Below, piece after piece: positions 36,093 to 49,037 of a stretch of DNA of 64,000 nucleotides. The DNA lies in contig NCSJ02000012.1 of the NCBI GenBank assembly GCA_002812745.2, forward strand, positions 1-64,000, in the 5' to 3' direction. Positions within the stretch are counted from its first letter, which is position 1, and every line of letters begins with the position of its first letter. Both the position numbers and the translations under genes were made by a program. The stretch comes from Scytalidium lignicola (taxonomy: Eukaryota; Ascomycota; Leotiomycetes). Under the pieces are notes generated by a model, which saw only the letters and a list, made by a program, of their open reading frames with translations, was not told where the DNA came from and did no database searches.

Positions 36093-36946
36093 TTTGGCTG
36101 ACTACAGCTGCGATTCGCCTAAATGTGTGTAGACGTGATAAAAGGTTCAAACTATGTTCTAAATCGTCACTGCTTGTGAGCTGGCGTGGAAAGTTGCTGT
36201 TTCTCGCTACGTGGGGTGGTTATTGAAGTGGTCGGACGGTGAGGAGTGAACAGCGATAAGTTCCTCTTATCGGGCTCCGGTTGTCCCAGTCGGAGCTAAA
36301 TTAGACTATTGCCGACAGGGGCACGTGACGTCACCTACTCCTACGGTGCCACGACTGTAGTGAATATTAGGCGTTTCAGTAACTGGAGGTAATACAATGT
36401 TTTCCAAAACTCCGGGACATATATCTGGAAGCGTCCTGACTCGGAATCTCGGCTTGTTCAAGTTTACAGTCTGAAGATCTAGTAGTTGCTACTTAAGGCG
36501 GGTAGCGTTCACAAGGCCTTTGTCAAATGCCGTACTACAGTAATGGATTACCGAAGTGCGGGAGAAGCTCACAAGACTCTTAATCTATTTATAGAGGGTT
36601 TATTCAATAATATATATTATTCAGAGTAACTAGACCTAGGAATGACCTAAATTAGAGCGGGAAGTAATAATGAACTCTCAAGGTAGTAAATGGGTTTAGG
36701 ACCTCGGCCAATTTGTCAAGGAATTTTAAGTTATTAGAGTGCGTCATGACACGACGGTATCCGAGGCACGGCCCATTTTATTACCATCCCGAGATGTGCT
36801 CAGAAACACTGCGTGGGATCTATCACGACGTGAATAAAATCAGATTTCACTGCCACAATGAAGAAAATTTCGTTTCTATCTAAACATAACCGATTGAGTC
36901 ATTTTAACTACCTCCATTCAAGTTCCAAAAACCACAACTTTCCGCG
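36093..36946. promoter_or_regulatory. Bidirectional promoter between UBC8 and ketopantoate hydroxymethyltransferase
   Basis: 854 bp between divergent genes with no coding signal. It is AT-rich around 36590-36630 and carries the overlapping E-box/CRE site at 36322-36333. Confidence 0.6.
36322..36333. promoter_or_regulatory. Overlapping CACGTG and TGACGTCA sites
   Basis: The sequence CACGTGACGTCA contains a full palindromic E-box (36322-36327) overlapping a full palindromic CRE (36326-36333). bHLH factors bind the first and ATF/CREB-type bZIPs the second; the overlap would make binding mutually exclusive. It lies about 230 bp upstream of the E2 start. Function is inferred from motif identity only. 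Confidence 0.55.
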
Positions 36947-38007
36947 ATGCCAAAGGCCGTAAGCTTCCTCCGAGGTTCTTGCGCCTTCTATTCACAGTGC
37001 ACACGACCAGCTTCATTTGCTGTTAAGCCTCTGTTGTCGCAATGTCAGAGCCGGCAAAGCTCTCATTCGCCTATGGGAGGCCCAGATCCCAACCCACGCA
37101 AAAAAGTAACTCTCAATACCTTACGGACCATGTATAATAAAGGAGAACCAATTGCTATGATCACTGCACACGACTTCCCAAGTAGTCGCGTTGCTGATGC
37201 TGCTGGAATGGACATGATTCTTGTAGGAGATAGTTTAGCAATGGTTGCACTGGGTATGGAAGATACCAGTGAGATCACTGTGGAAGACATGTTACTCCAT
37301 TGTCGCTCTGTCGCTCGTGCCGCCAAGGCAGCGTTTACTGTAAGACCCTCCAATAACTACTATGCGAAGTAAACTAACTGGTCTTTTAGGTCGGCGATTT
37401 GCCTATGGGATCATATGAAGTATCCCCTGAGCAAGCATTAGCCACAGCTATTCAATTCATCAAGGTTGGCCGTGTCCAGGGCGTAAAACTTGAAGGCGGG
37501 CGAGAGATGGCTCCTACGATCAAGAAAATCACAACAGCAGGAATACCCGTCCTAGCTCATGTTGGCCTCACCCCACAACGCCAGAATGCCTTTGGCGGGT
37601 TCCGGGTACAAGGAAAGACTTCAGCAGGTGCTCTCAACGTCCTCTATGATGCCCTTGCAGTACAAGAAGCTGGGGCTTTCGGTGTTGTTTTAGAGGCTGT
37701 GCCCGCAGAAGTTGCGGCCTTGGTCACAGAGAAACTGTCCATTCCCACGATAGGAATCGGTGCAGGAAATGGCACTTCAGGTCAAGTGTTAGTGCAAGTC
37801 GACATGACCGGTCACTTTCCTCCTGGTCGTTTCCTTCCAAAATTTGTCAAGAAATATGGTGATGTCTGGAGTGAGAGTTTTAAGGCTATTGAGTCTTATA
37901 AGAATGAGGTCAAAACGCGTGAATATCCTGCACCAGAGCATACATATCCAATGCCGAAGGAGGCAGTCGAAGAGTTTGCAAGCGTTTCAGCAAATATCAA
38001 ACGATAG
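36947..38007 (+). CDS. panB: Ketopantoate hydroxymethyltransferase, mitochondrial
   Basis: Two exons, 36947-37339 and 37390-38007, giving 336 residues. The enzyme makes ketopantoate from 2-ketoisovalerate and methylene-tetrahydrofolate, the first step to pantothenate and CoA. The first 40 residues are rich in Ser, Arg and Ala with few acids, consistent with a mitochondrial presequence as for yeast Ecm31. The TIM-barrel motifs are in order: PIAMITAHDFPSSRVADAAG, MILVGDSLAMV (Mg-binding Asp), TVGDLPMGSYEVS across the intron, VKLEGG (catalytic Glu region), HVGLTPQ and IGIGAGNGTSGQVLV. The 50-nt intron falls exactly before VGDLPMGSY. The protein is complete. Confidence 0.96.
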
Positions 38008-38174
38008 ATTCTCGTTCGCATATACCCAGAGCCCTGACCCATGATGTACAAGTTATTCATGAGGCTTTGATTGCATTGCTGGCGTTCGTCGGAAGATATC
38101 TAAAGTGGGCTCTTTGTCAGACCCATCATTAGAATAGTCATTAGTTGCATCTAACGTTAAGCTAATATGCCGGT

Positions 38175-38712
38175 TCATCCAAAGGCAGGAGTCATAGAAT
38201 ACGTGATAATCAGTTGATCTTTAGAGTCCTTAAAGCACTGCAATTATGTTAGTGCTTCATAGGTGACCTAACGGCATCCTTATCTACTACTCTACTACTT
38301 AATATTGGAACTAACTTACCCTGTGTAAATTGCCCACGATTTCATCTAAAGCCGGTGCAAAAGTAGAATTGACGTATAGAAACACACTATCCCGCTCCCC
38401 AACCCTCAGCACTCGTCTGAGATATGCAACCACAGCCTCGAACCTCTGCGAGCTGGAAATCTTGCACACCTGTTGTCTAAGGGTTGGAGCACTTCCAACA
38501 GCTTTGAAACGCACGGCTATTTTCGCGGTAGGGAATTCCCCAGCAGAAGCTAGTGCTGATGTTGCATCTTGTGGTAGAGATGTGAGGATAATTGACGATG
38601 CCAAGGTAAGCGGTAAGTCTGGGTGGTCGTAGCTAGAGTCTGGGATTGCACTGGGCTGTTCAGCAGATGGAGTAGACTCTCGCGATCGCTCTGGGATCGT
38701 TGGGCTTGACAT
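38175..38712 (-). CDS. ATG12: ATG12 ubiquitin-like autophagy modifier
   Basis: Two exons on the minus strand, 38320-38712 and 38175-38237, giving 151 residues. The N-terminal 60 residues are Ser/Pro-rich and disordered. The ubiquitin-like fold follows: [48 protein letters not shown] and VGNLHR, and exon 2 adds [14 protein letters not shown] and MTPAFG. The protein ends in the required Gly, which is activated by ATG7 and joined to ATG5 through ATG10; the conjugate promotes ATG8 lipidation in autophagosome formation. Conserved Phe-Tyr and C-terminal FG residues are present. The stop lies about 170 bp from the convergent panB stop. Confidence 0.96.
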
Positions 38713-38918
38713 CGTGGTGGTGGGATTTGTTGGGGTTGGTAGGTATAGTGAGTGGGATGAAAGAGGGCAGAAGTTACGTCGTACACAAGGCTGAAAGTTG
38801 ACGATCGCGTAAACCAATAGCATGTGACAAGGCACACACCAGAAAGAAATTCCCATAATATTTACAATTTTATGATATTTTTAAAAGTACAAGGATATGA
38901 TGGTACAGATTTCCTTCT

Positions 38919-40508
38919 CTAATCACGCAGTGCCTCAATATCTGCAACCTCTTTGACTGCTTCCGTTGTTAAGATAAGAGGTGAATCCTCCTCAACGCAG
39001 ACACTGTCTTCAATTCGGATCCCTATTCCTCTAAAATGCTTTGGCCATCGATCATCATCTGGAACGTATATTCCAGGTTCCACCGTCACACAATGACCAG
39101 CCTTGAGTGGTACTGATCGTGAGTAACCAGGGCAATCATGAACATCCAATCCGATGTAGTGGCCTACATGATGCGGAAATAGAGTTTCTAAGGCATCATT
39201 TGACATATCAAATCCGAGCTGTCTTAGCGCATTCTTGAGGCCATTTTCGGTGATTCGGTGTATCTGATCTAATGTCATATTCGCACTCTCTCGACATAAG
39301 GATATGCTGCTCCTCTGAACTGCTAGGATTGCTTCGTATAGATCCTTCTGTGCGTCCGAAAACTTCCCATTGATTGGCCACGTCCGAGTGATATCTGCAA
39401 TATATCCGCCATATTGACCACCAGCATCTACTAACACCATTTGACCAGACTTGAGAACATCATTATTTCGTACATAATGAATGCTTAATGCGTTAGGACC
39501 GCCCCCAATAACTGGAATATAAGCAGAAGCCTCACAACCCCCTGTTTTGAATTTATAGTCCAAGAAAGAACCCAGGTCTTTCTCTAATAACCACTCGCGT
39601 CGCATAGCTTCTGTAAACGCTCTCCCTGAGATCTTGCCCGCTAGTCGCATGTTCCTGATCTCTGCTGGGCTCTTGACAACCCTCAGTTGGTTGAGGACAG
39701 GTCTTAATGGTTTTATCCTACTGTCTTTCAACATCTTTTGAAATTGACTAGTCATAGCATCCTGCTTCTTGAAGAAAGAAGAGCCCCCCTTAGCAGCATC
39801 AGTATATACTTCGGTTGCAGCTGAGATCAAAGGTGGAAGTAATCGGTTCAGATCATTAATGTCCCGTGCCTACACAGATTCAGTAATTGTTTTCATACTC
39901 TGGAACATGAAATAGAAAATACCTCGTCTGCGTTAAATACGTCTAATGCGGCCTGTATGCCGGATCGAGCCCCATCCCATAGCTCAGCCTTTGGGTCTTT
40001 CGGTCTTACGAACAGGTGAAATATATAGTCTGCAGATGATCCAACTTTTTGTATTACTGCTGTGGCTTCAGGCTCGTGGAATCCAGTCAAATAAGAGAAG
40101 TTCGACTCTTGATGAAACTCGTAGAAGACTGCTCCTGAGCGATACTTTATATCAGAAGATGGGAGGATCGCGATCCCTCCCTCAGGAAGGCTTGCAGCAA
40201 GCCTCGATCGTCGGTCCTCATATTCTTGAGCACTTATACCCGGCGTAACTAGCACAATGATATTAGCAACATTGCCAATTGGATTGTCGATGGGTCGCTG
40301 CACCTTCTCCTGATTTCAAGAGGTGCGGATGGGTCTCATGTACGGGTTGCCCAAATTGTAGGTCGCCCGCGGATACTGAAGCATAGCATCTCAGGTGTTG
40401 GCTTGGACGAGTTCTTAATCCAAGGCTTGCAGAGTTACATGTCTGGGACCAGGACGTTCTTAACACTGCTGCTCGAAACTGCTGCAGTGAAGATCTTCCA
40501 AGCTTCAT
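38919..40508 (-). CDS. ICP55: Mitochondrial intermediate-cleaving Xaa-Pro aminopeptidase
   Basis: Three exons on the minus strand: 40304-40508, 39923-40248 and 38919-39869, giving 493 residues. The first 45 residues are Arg/Ser/Ala-rich without acids, a mitochondrial presequence, followed by FGQPVHETHPHLLKSGEVTPG, the usual ICP55 start. The aminopeptidase P N-domain includes SGAVFYEFHQESNFSYLTGF. The pita-bread catalytic domain shows all five metal ligands: Asp in VLVDAGGQYGG, Asp in YIADITRTW, His in HHVGHYIGLDVHD, Glu in VTVEPGIYV and Glu in GIRIEDSV. ICP55 removes one N-terminal residue from imported mitochondrial proteins after MPP cleavage, stabilising them. It is divergent from DBF4. 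Confidence 0.95.
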
Positions 40509-40926
40509 ATTCGTAATTGCAACAGATGCGAATGCATTTGCTGCAGTGCAAATTAATAGTAGATATGCAACCCAAAATAATTATGCGCATGAGGCTGGGA
40601 TAATTATGTGCATTTGGGTCGCGCTAACGGTTGCTGGAGGAAAGCGCGGTTTAAGTGGTCCGTGAAGCTTCCGTTTGCTTGTTGACATCCACACCAAGAT
40701 TCTCAAGGTCCAATAGCACTACCATTACCACTCCTCACAACACTCCTCTAAACCGCGACTCGTGACTCGTCACCTTTGTTCATTGGTAGTATCAAGTCAT
40801 TTGGTTCCTTACTACTTAATGTCTCCGTAACACAACTCAATATCAAGAGTTGGGACGTGTCTCGTCGCGTGCTCACCCCGCTCGCTGAAGTCTCTGGGCT
40901 CTCCAGAGGATTTGCCGCTCCTTCAC
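40509..40926. promoter_or_regulatory. Divergent promoter between ICP55 and DBF4
   Basis: 418 bp between two divergent genes. G/C-rich blocks with CGCG cores (about 40619-40655 and 40865) are compatible with cell-cycle (MCB/SCB-like) control of DBF4, but no perfect ACGCGT is seen. Confidence 0.45.
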
Positions 40927-43094
40927 ATGGCCGCAGCGTCAGTATCACCACTTCCTCACTCTACTTCCAGCATGTCTGGCAGAAGAGTGCCCTTGTCAAG
41001 CAATCCTAATGCCGTCAATTCACCATACCGGGCGGTTGCTGCCGCCGCAGCTTCCAAACAGAAGAGATCCTATGCAGCAATCCAACGTGAGGAGGGCTTT
41101 GGGCAGCCTCCACCAGCAAAGAAGCAGATGCTCGAGTCTCATCAACCTTTGAAGACTCCTCCACGGCAGCAAGCCACTCAAGTCTCCTACGAGGCTCGTC
41201 TTGTATCACGCAAGATTACAGTGCCGCAACCTACTTTCGAAAGGAAAGCAATATCTGTTCGGGAGAGACAGGTACAGCAGGGGTATGCCAAGCTGGATAA
41301 AGTGACAGAGGAGAACTTAGAGACTATTCGGCAATGGCAGAAACACTACCGGCGGATATTTCCAAAATTTGTTTTCTATTTCGAAAGCATTCCGGAGGAT
41401 GTTCGTCTCAAATGCTCTAGACAAGTCACTATGCTAGGAGCTGTAAGTGTATACTATCATTCTATTGGGATCTGCATGTACTGATGAAGCCACAGCGAGA
41501 AGAAATGTTTTTTTCCAATGCAGTCACACACGTTGTCACGACAAGGACAATTCCCCCAGAACGTGAAATGTCAGCAACAGCAAATGTCGATGCAGAGGCA
41601 CAAAATGCTCAGCCACAAACTATCAACCCCTCACTCCTAGATCGAGCTTCCGAATCAGTAAATGTCAATCCAGATGGCTTGAATCAGAAGTCAGCATTTA
41701 CATTTGAAGTGCCAATAAACAGAAGATTAGCTCCTAGTCGTCATGAAAGAGATGGAGGGCGACAACAGGGACGTAGCTCGGATGTATTGCTTCGCGCAAG
41801 AGAGCTGGGAATTAAGATTTGGGCGCTAGAAAAGCTCCAACGAATGATGACAACGATGTTTGATACAGATACATATGGTGGTTATGAGCAAGGTCATAGC
41901 CACAATACTAGGGGCAACAGCTTTCAGGGTACTACCACTGTTTCCAGAACCGCTCGAGAGGCCGATTTGTCTCAGTTGTTGCGAAATGAGCGAATCAACG
42001 GGCCCTCTGATCGGGACCCTACTGTCATTACGAAGGAAATGGTTTACTTTAAGGGGCCTTTTATCTACGTTCATGACATGGACGAAAAGCTGAAACCCAT
42101 CATGGTTAGAGAATATTCAAAAGTTCAACACAAGGAAGATGGAGACTGGCCACAGTTCCGTAGTGTATCTGGAGGGAAGTGCCCATTTGTGGAGGAAGTT
42201 GACTATGAAGAAAGGGAGCGAGAAAAGATGCGATATCAAAGACAGCAAGAAAGGGAAAAGATTGCTATTCCAAGAACGCGATCAGCAACTGCAGCGGTTA
42301 GGGTTGACAAGATGCAGCCTCCAAGGACCGTAAGCGGAAACAGAGCTATGGTTGATACCGGTGATGGTCCTAATCGAGGCACCACTACTAGAGATTCAAA
42401 TGTATTCGATGAGCCAAAGCCCGTCGCGCGTGACAACACTGAATCTTCGCGAGATCGTCAAAATGCATTTGTTAGTCGTGCTGGTGCACCGCGCCTCTTC
42501 GCTGGTGAACCGGTGGCGTCTGGGATGCAGCCGTCAAATATTACCTCAGCAATTCGCTCTCAGATGATATCTTCAACGGCTGCTCAGCCAGGAGCAAAGA
42601 CTGGAATAAGTAAAGAGGTCCATGGCCTGCAAAGGAAAGTATTGGAAAAGAATAGTGGAGGCCCTGCTTCACACGGTTTCACAAGTTCTCATCAAATGGC
42701 CGATGTTGCTACCATTCTAAGAGAAGAGGGTACATCACGAACAGTAAGGAGAAAAGCACAGGAGAAGCTGGACTTTATCGACGAAGATGTGGATCCATCT
42801 GAAGCAGAAGAAAATGCTCGCCGAACTGAAGCTTCCCGTAAAGCCAAGGCTGCTCAAAAGAGAAGATCGGAGAAACGTGATGCAAAGCCAGGCTATTGCG
42901 AGAATTGCCAAGACAAGTTCGAGGATTTCGAGGAGGTTAGTTTTAAATAATGCAGTTTAGTGAAGAGTCTATCTAACGATTTCTAGCACATCACATCAAG
43001 AAGACATCGAAAATTTGCGGATACGGTGGACAACTGGAAGGAGCTGGATACACTCTTGAAGCAGTTAGAGAGGCCGCTTCGAGTGGATTACTGA
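40927..43094 (+). CDS. DBF4: DBF4-type regulatory subunit of Cdc7 kinase
   Basis: Three exons: 40927-41442, 41496-42935 and 42987-43094, giving 687 residues. The N-terminal part has basic, disordered sequence and then a BRCT-like region (HYRRIFPKFVFYFESIPEDV, REEMFFSNAVTHVVTTR). A middle motif (KGPFIYVHDMDEKLKPIMVR) fits motif M, which contacts Cdc7. The C-terminus carries the DBF-type C2H2 zinc finger (GYCENCQDKFEDFEEH then ITSRRHRKFA), split by intron 2, and ends in LKQLERPLRVDY. The Cdc7-Dbf4 kinase (NimO in Aspergillus) phosphorylates MCM proteins to fire replication origins. The first ATG at 40927 was chosen; an internal Met at 40972 (MSGRRVPLSS) is an equally likely start. Confidence 0.92.
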
Positions 43095-44229
43095 TGAAGC
43101 TTCGGCTAGGCGTTTTGAGCTGGAGGTTCTCTGTCTTTGCAATATATAGATATATTTTTTGGCGGTCTCATCGTGGCCAACTTAATACCTGTGGGACATG
43201 GCCAGGTCACGAACATACGATTAAGTATGAAGCATCCTGTTGTTGGATTTCCAGGTGCCTCATGTTTAGCTGCATGGAAGCTTTCTCTTCTAATTCTTTC
43301 CTTTTGCTACGATACTAGCTTCTGAGCGCATTTCAGCCTGGTTTGGTTTGGGGTGCATTCCGTGGGCAAGCAGAGCGGGCAGTAACATTTTTGGGATGAG
43401 CATTTACATGGGCGTTATTTTGGGCGGAGTTTCGTGGGGTCATTAACTTTGCGGCGAGGTGCTGAGTGGAGGATGGAACTTGGCATACTGTCGAAACACT
43501 GAGCACTTTCTTTGTGACTAGAGGATGGAGGGGAGGTAGGAGGTCTATTGTCTGATATCATGTGTATATATCATAAATTAGGCTTCTCATGTGAATACTG
43601 TTTAGTAATACGGTCTCGGTTTTATGGTCCTTAATGTTAGCTACGTGATGCGATGGCCTTGACCATGAGTTTTATGTTATGACTGCTTCAATTGAAGCGG
43701 ATTGAAATCCACCAATGCCCCGTTTATTATATAATAATATAGATCTCTACATCGAGTCTGAAAATATTCAAGAAATGATTATACACAGTAGACAAAAGAG
43801 ATCTTTAAATGATGTTGCCATCTATTTACTAAAGTTTTGTATAGAGAGATATTGGATGTTATATCTCTTTCCCAGTCTAAAAAATTTGGGCACGTCATTC
43901 TAGGTCGTTTTAAGCTTTCTCAGGCCAAAGAGTATATTCAGGGATATTTTGTCCAACTTAAAATCCCATTCATTCACCTTAGACGGAGATAATTGTAAGG
44001 CTACGACGCTGAAGGTGGGTTTTTTTTTTAATAAAAAATGGCTTATGGGGTCCGAGGGGATACGGTAGTGGAAGATCGATATGGATATGCTTTGTCCTTT
44101 TACAAGCACTTTCAACTGTTCCCTACCCTTTTTTCCTCTTAACTATCTTCTTCTCTCTTCTCCCTTACTAAGTGTAGTTCTGCATTTCTGAAAGAGACCG
44201 ATTTGGTTTTTTTTACCTTCCATTTTTTC

Positions 44230-44283
44230 TTCTTTTCTTTTCNTTTTCTTTTCTTTTCTTTTCTTTTCTTTTCTTTTCTTTTC
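44230..44283. repeat. TTTTC pentanucleotide microsatellite
   Basis: About ten tandem TTTTC units, with one N at 44243 inside the array. Confidence 0.85.
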
Positions 44284-45156
44284 ATATTCTTGGAATAAGT
44301 AATTGTTTTGTTTTAGGCTTTTTCTCGGGACAGCGAAAAACAGGCGCTTCTACAGTAGACTGGTACGACGGATTACAGGTGATTTATTCCCCGATGAAAT
44401 GGTCTGTGGTGTCGATTTGCCGTAAGGACGCGTGGTATGCAGGTACGGGTAANGGGGGACTACTGTACGAAAAGGGGGGGGGGGGAATGCGAAGGTTTGA
44501 TTATGTAAAAAAATAAGGATTGACATCCTTGCTTATATTTCNTTTTTTTGTGCCCTTTGCTTTGTCTTTCGCTTTGAATTTTGGTGGGTTGTTTTATTAA
44601 TTCTTACTTTTTCGGGNTTTTTTTGCTATTTGTTTTGTTTTCGTAAGGAACACTTTTGTTTTCTGGCTGTATTTTATGATAGGAACGTTAGGTCCGGTGG
44701 AAAACAGTAAGATGTGCACAATGGGGCGGACAAGCGAGGCGCAAAGAATAGGGGAAGATACGGTGATTTTGTGTTCTAGAAGGTTGCTGCTTTGGGGATG
44801 TATTGTGGGGAATTCGATAGTTTGGCACCAAAACCGGGAAGGCCGGGGAGTTTTTGTTTGCCATTCCTTAGTTGCATTTTGGGTTGTATTATTGTGTTGT
44901 ATTTTAGCTGTAGATGTACCGGTATGTTCGTTCTGCAGAAGCACAGTTCAATGCTTGTTCCTAGTTTTGTTTGTTGTTGATCGCTTGCCCTTGGCTTCAT
45001 GGTCTTCGTTTTGCTTGGTTTTTGCTTGATTCCTGCATGAGTGGATATGTACGTTTTGCTGTAAGTCTTATTTCTTCTTCTTTTTCAGGTAGACGGAATG
45101 GATATCCGCGAGACCCGGCCAGGAAGATGGGTCACGATTATCACTTTCCAATGCAG

Positions 45157-45176
45157 GTACTGTACATGTACAGTAC
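45157..45176. repeat. Perfect 20-bp GTAC-rich palindrome
   Basis: GTACTGTACATGTACAGTAC is its own reverse complement. It is the longest member of a motif family scattered through this window's intergenic DNA. Confidence 0.85.
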
Positions 45177-47721
45177 GTGCCGTTCTTGCTTACGACTGTG
45201 CTACGGTACGGCTGACGTGCTGCATTGGCTCATGGGGGTCCTCCGGTCCCGTCTACTGCTGTGGGTAGGTTTCTTTATTAGCCCCTTGCAGCCTACTGTA
45301 CAGCGTCCCTCTCCCTTGGGATTTGGGGTTCCCCGAAAGGCTGGCTTCTAGAAGATCCGTGGAAGGAAAAGCAAACACCCCCGAAGTAACTTACACCGTT
45401 CAGTGATCCAGCAACGAGGCACGCCAGGTTTGGGGTTGTTGCGTAAGAAGTAATTAATAGTCAGCCGGGTCAATTGATAGGGTGCGTCAGCCCACCGTCG
45501 CAATCGCAACGGTCATCATCGCATGACGACATGCGGAGCTCTTTACAATTGGAGAGCTTCGAGCCGACGAGTAAGTATCAGATGGGCAGAAGTGAGGATG
45601 ATGTTTGCCACTGACTCGGTGTGCAGCACTTTGGTGCGGTCTGGCTGTAAATTATCGTGTGTATTATGATATTATTGTTACAGTATTATGCAAGGAGTAA
45701 GTTCTTGGAATGATGATGGGCGGCCGTGCACGGCAGGTGGACTGTTAACTGTATCGAGTACGGGATCCGAAAAGCCCTTGGATTGATTACGAGTGTTATT
45801 CTGTTATGACACGACTTGATCACATTTTTGGGGAAAATGACATGGCGATGATGGTCAGGTTTTCCGGTACGGTGACACTGTCTGTATCGTTACTGTATAT
45901 ATGAATGTCGTCTTGAACTAGCACGGTAGTAGCCGTTGAAACATATTGCTAAATATATCCTTACTGATCCCTCCAAGAGGCTTTTTCTTTTCNTTTTTTT
46001 CTACAGGCTGGCCTAGCAAATGCGGAGGTTTGAAGAAGAAAAAAAAGGATCGCTCCTGCTTGTGGAGAAGGAGGCCAAAACACCAAGCTGACCAGGAAAA
46101 AGGGGGCAAGTCGGCTGATGAAACAATGGGAGGGGGTGCGGTGTTGTGGGCATCACGGGCGTATCAGGAGAGAGGGGGAGATTGCACTTGGCTGGGAGCT
46201 GCGATAATGCGGTGGAGAGGCACAATTTCTACAGGACAGTACAGAACCACACAAGTGACAACTGTGCGCTGATCGCCATTGCCTCTCAGCCTCTTTGGCG
46301 TGCTTGGTGGCTACACGTGAAAGTCTATTACGGTATTGAAATGAGGGTGTCCGAATTGGTGGGAACGTCCTACAGTTCGATACATGTACAACACTTGTTG
46401 CAATGGAACGGTACTGTTGGTGTAGAGTACAACCCTGCTACTGTCGGTCAGAAAGGTCTAGTGCAGGATCCGCCAAGAACACACGGTACGGTAGAGTACT
46501 GTAGTGTTAAAAGTTTGGATTGTTTCGTAGCTTGCGATGATCTGGCACATCGCCATTTCCAAAGATGGCCCCCAAGCAAAACAAAAAGCAAAAAAAAAAC
46601 TAAAAAGAAGAATGTAACCTGGTAACTAACTTACTTACTGTACAATTGCAACGCGCTTGACGCGGCCTACTGCCTATTCATTTACTGTACTGTACTGTGT
46701 GTACTGCACAATGAGGGAATGGGCTGTTTTGGCCCTGCCGATCTGAAATACCAGTCCCAGTTTAATGTAATGCATTCTTCCGGCCAGGGTTTTTTGCGTA
46801 GCATGCAGCAACTGCCGGACTCCCTTGTGCATTTGCTGTACAGGATTAATGACTACACCGTCCTTTTTCTTTTAACGAGTTTTGCTATATTGTGCTGTAT
46901 GTATGTTTGTTGTACCNTTTTTTCTTCTGTAGAGCTGAACTGTACTTGTACTTTCTCTCCTGACCACCATACTGACCCGAAGAGACAAAGAGAGACAGCT
47001 GCCAGCTTACTGGGCTCGGTTCGTGTTTGCTTGGGTACCCGCCCCCTGTCGACCAGCAGCCAATGGGAGAGAGGGCAGCGGGCAGTGGGCGGAGTGCAGG
47101 GGACCCGCCGGGCTCCCTGGATTGCCATGCTCTCTCCATGCACTGACCATGTGTGCTGGACGCTACGGCGGTAGTGCGTTGGCTGGCGTGGCTGCTTGAT
47201 GGTCTTTGGTGGTGGGAGGGAAAGTTGCGGTACGGGCAAGCCGAGACAAAGCATCAACACCATCTTCCACAGCTCATTTTATAGAAAGAATGATGCAGCT
47301 GGGGAGGTTGATATATGGAAACCCCTCCGTGATGTTTTAATCTCAGAACTCCCTTTCTCTGCTCTGCAGTTCGTGCCTGAAGAGAAGTCGGTGTCGTTCT
47401 GCTTTGGTTCATGACCCCCCCTTGCCCAGTGGCGCGAGCTATGCCTGAAACAAACCCCATCTTGATAAGTGACTGGAGCGTAGGAATCATTCATCAATCC
47501 AATCCATCCATCCATCCATCTATCTCGACTGTATCACAGCGTGACAGTATATTATTATCGCCCATATTACCATCCACCATCCACTATCCATGATGCTGGG
47601 CCCATGCTTGCGCGCCCGACCACCTCCACCACCACCTAATCTCCAGCGCAGGAGTTAAGGTACTGTACATACATGGTACGAAGGCGTAGAAAGCACTCCC
47701 GTATGTAATACGGTACTGGAT

Positions 47722-47739
47722 CTGTACAGTACTGTACAG
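47722..47739. repeat. Perfect 18-bp GTAC-rich palindrome
   Basis: CTGTACAGTACTGTACAG is self-complementary and is formed by two copies of CTGTACAG-type units back to back. It lies in the same gene-free region as the 20-bp palindrome. Confidence 0.85.
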
Positions 47740-49037
47740 TAAGACTGCTGCAGAACGAACCCACCCACACACTTACACACAACAAGAAAAGTTACGGCAC
47801 TGCAACCATCCCCTTATCCTGCTTCTACAGTACCGTACGTTTTGTAACCAGCATCAGTCACAAGAAGAAGAAAAAAGGGCAAGACCCACTGGCGCTCCCG
47901 TCGAAGTAGAAGAAGAAAAAAAAACCCCGATTCCCAAGTCTCAGTCTCCCCCCTTGCTGCTCCCCGTCTCGGCTTCCCTCTCTTGGTGGTGCTGTAGTAA
48001 ACTGTTTAGCAAAAAAAGATCTAATTATCAGACAAAAGCTACTTCCACTTTTTACACGAACTCGGCACTCGATCGATCGTCCTCGTCGTGGTGTCCTTTT
48101 TTATTTCTATTTTCAACATCAAACCTTTTCGGTACTTCCTGCACTCCTGCTCTCTTGTTTCTCCTTTTGCTTCTTCCCATTTTGTTTTGTTTTTATTCGG
48201 CGGAAATATTTCCCGATCGATTTTGCTCTTATTATAATTAAGTTATCGGTAACTAGCTGGGATTTTTATTTCCCACTCTCTGGCTCGCTCCCTTCTTCGC
48301 TCCTCCTTTTTCCGCTGGGCCTGTTGTTGCGTTTCAGCCGTGCGAATCCCCCAAAAGGCCAAGCACAACCCAGCAATCGAGCGGAGTCCCAGCTTTAGCT
48401 TTGGCTCCAACAAGGGAACAAGGGAAAGAGCAGCTTGATCCCTGGAGCGCGGCCATTGGACAGTTCGGCCAGTTCGAGCAGTTCGAGCAATTCTAGCCTG
48501 TTGGTGTCTGCCGGCATCAATCCCATTATCCTCTCTACACCAAACCTTCTACCGTGCTCTACCACGACTCTACTGGTGCTCCACGTCCACCAACCAACCA
48601 CCTAGCACAGCACAGTAAATACAACATTTTTCACACTGTATTGTACTGTACTGTACAAACCTGCGATTCCTTCCGCTTTCGAATCATATTCACGCTGCAG
48701 AAGTCGTCTACCATCTGTAAGATAGTCCCATCCTGCCGTCTCTCCGCGAAGGACGAAAGCGCGCGCCAATTTCACGACTCGCCAACATCGTCCCGAGGTC
48801 CAATCGAACATATTCACTTCTTCCACCACCTCAAGGAAAAACGCTTCTATCGCCCCTGGTGAATGCTGGTGCAATTGTGCGCTCAGCATCCTACTTCGCC
48901 GTGTGTGCCTATGGGCTCGACGATTTCCGTTCCTTGAGAGAGAAACCTGCCGGAGCTTGCCCGTTTTGTGTTGGGGAACCTTGGAGGACAACTGCTAGAC
49001 AGATAGGGTTGCGCACGACCGGCGAGATATAATACAA

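Larger units (their letters stand above)
43095..49037. other. Gene-free 6-kb region ahead of the STK32-like kinase
   Basis: No frame here shows a domain, intron-linked continuation or family resemblance. It contains low-complexity DNA: a TTTTC repeat (44230-44283), G and A runs with Ns, pyrimidine tracts at 47990-48300, and many TACTGTAC-type palindromes between 45157 and 48658. From about 48240 it looks like a long CT-rich promoter/leader for the kinase at 49038. It could also hold a non-coding transcript. Confidence 0.55.
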
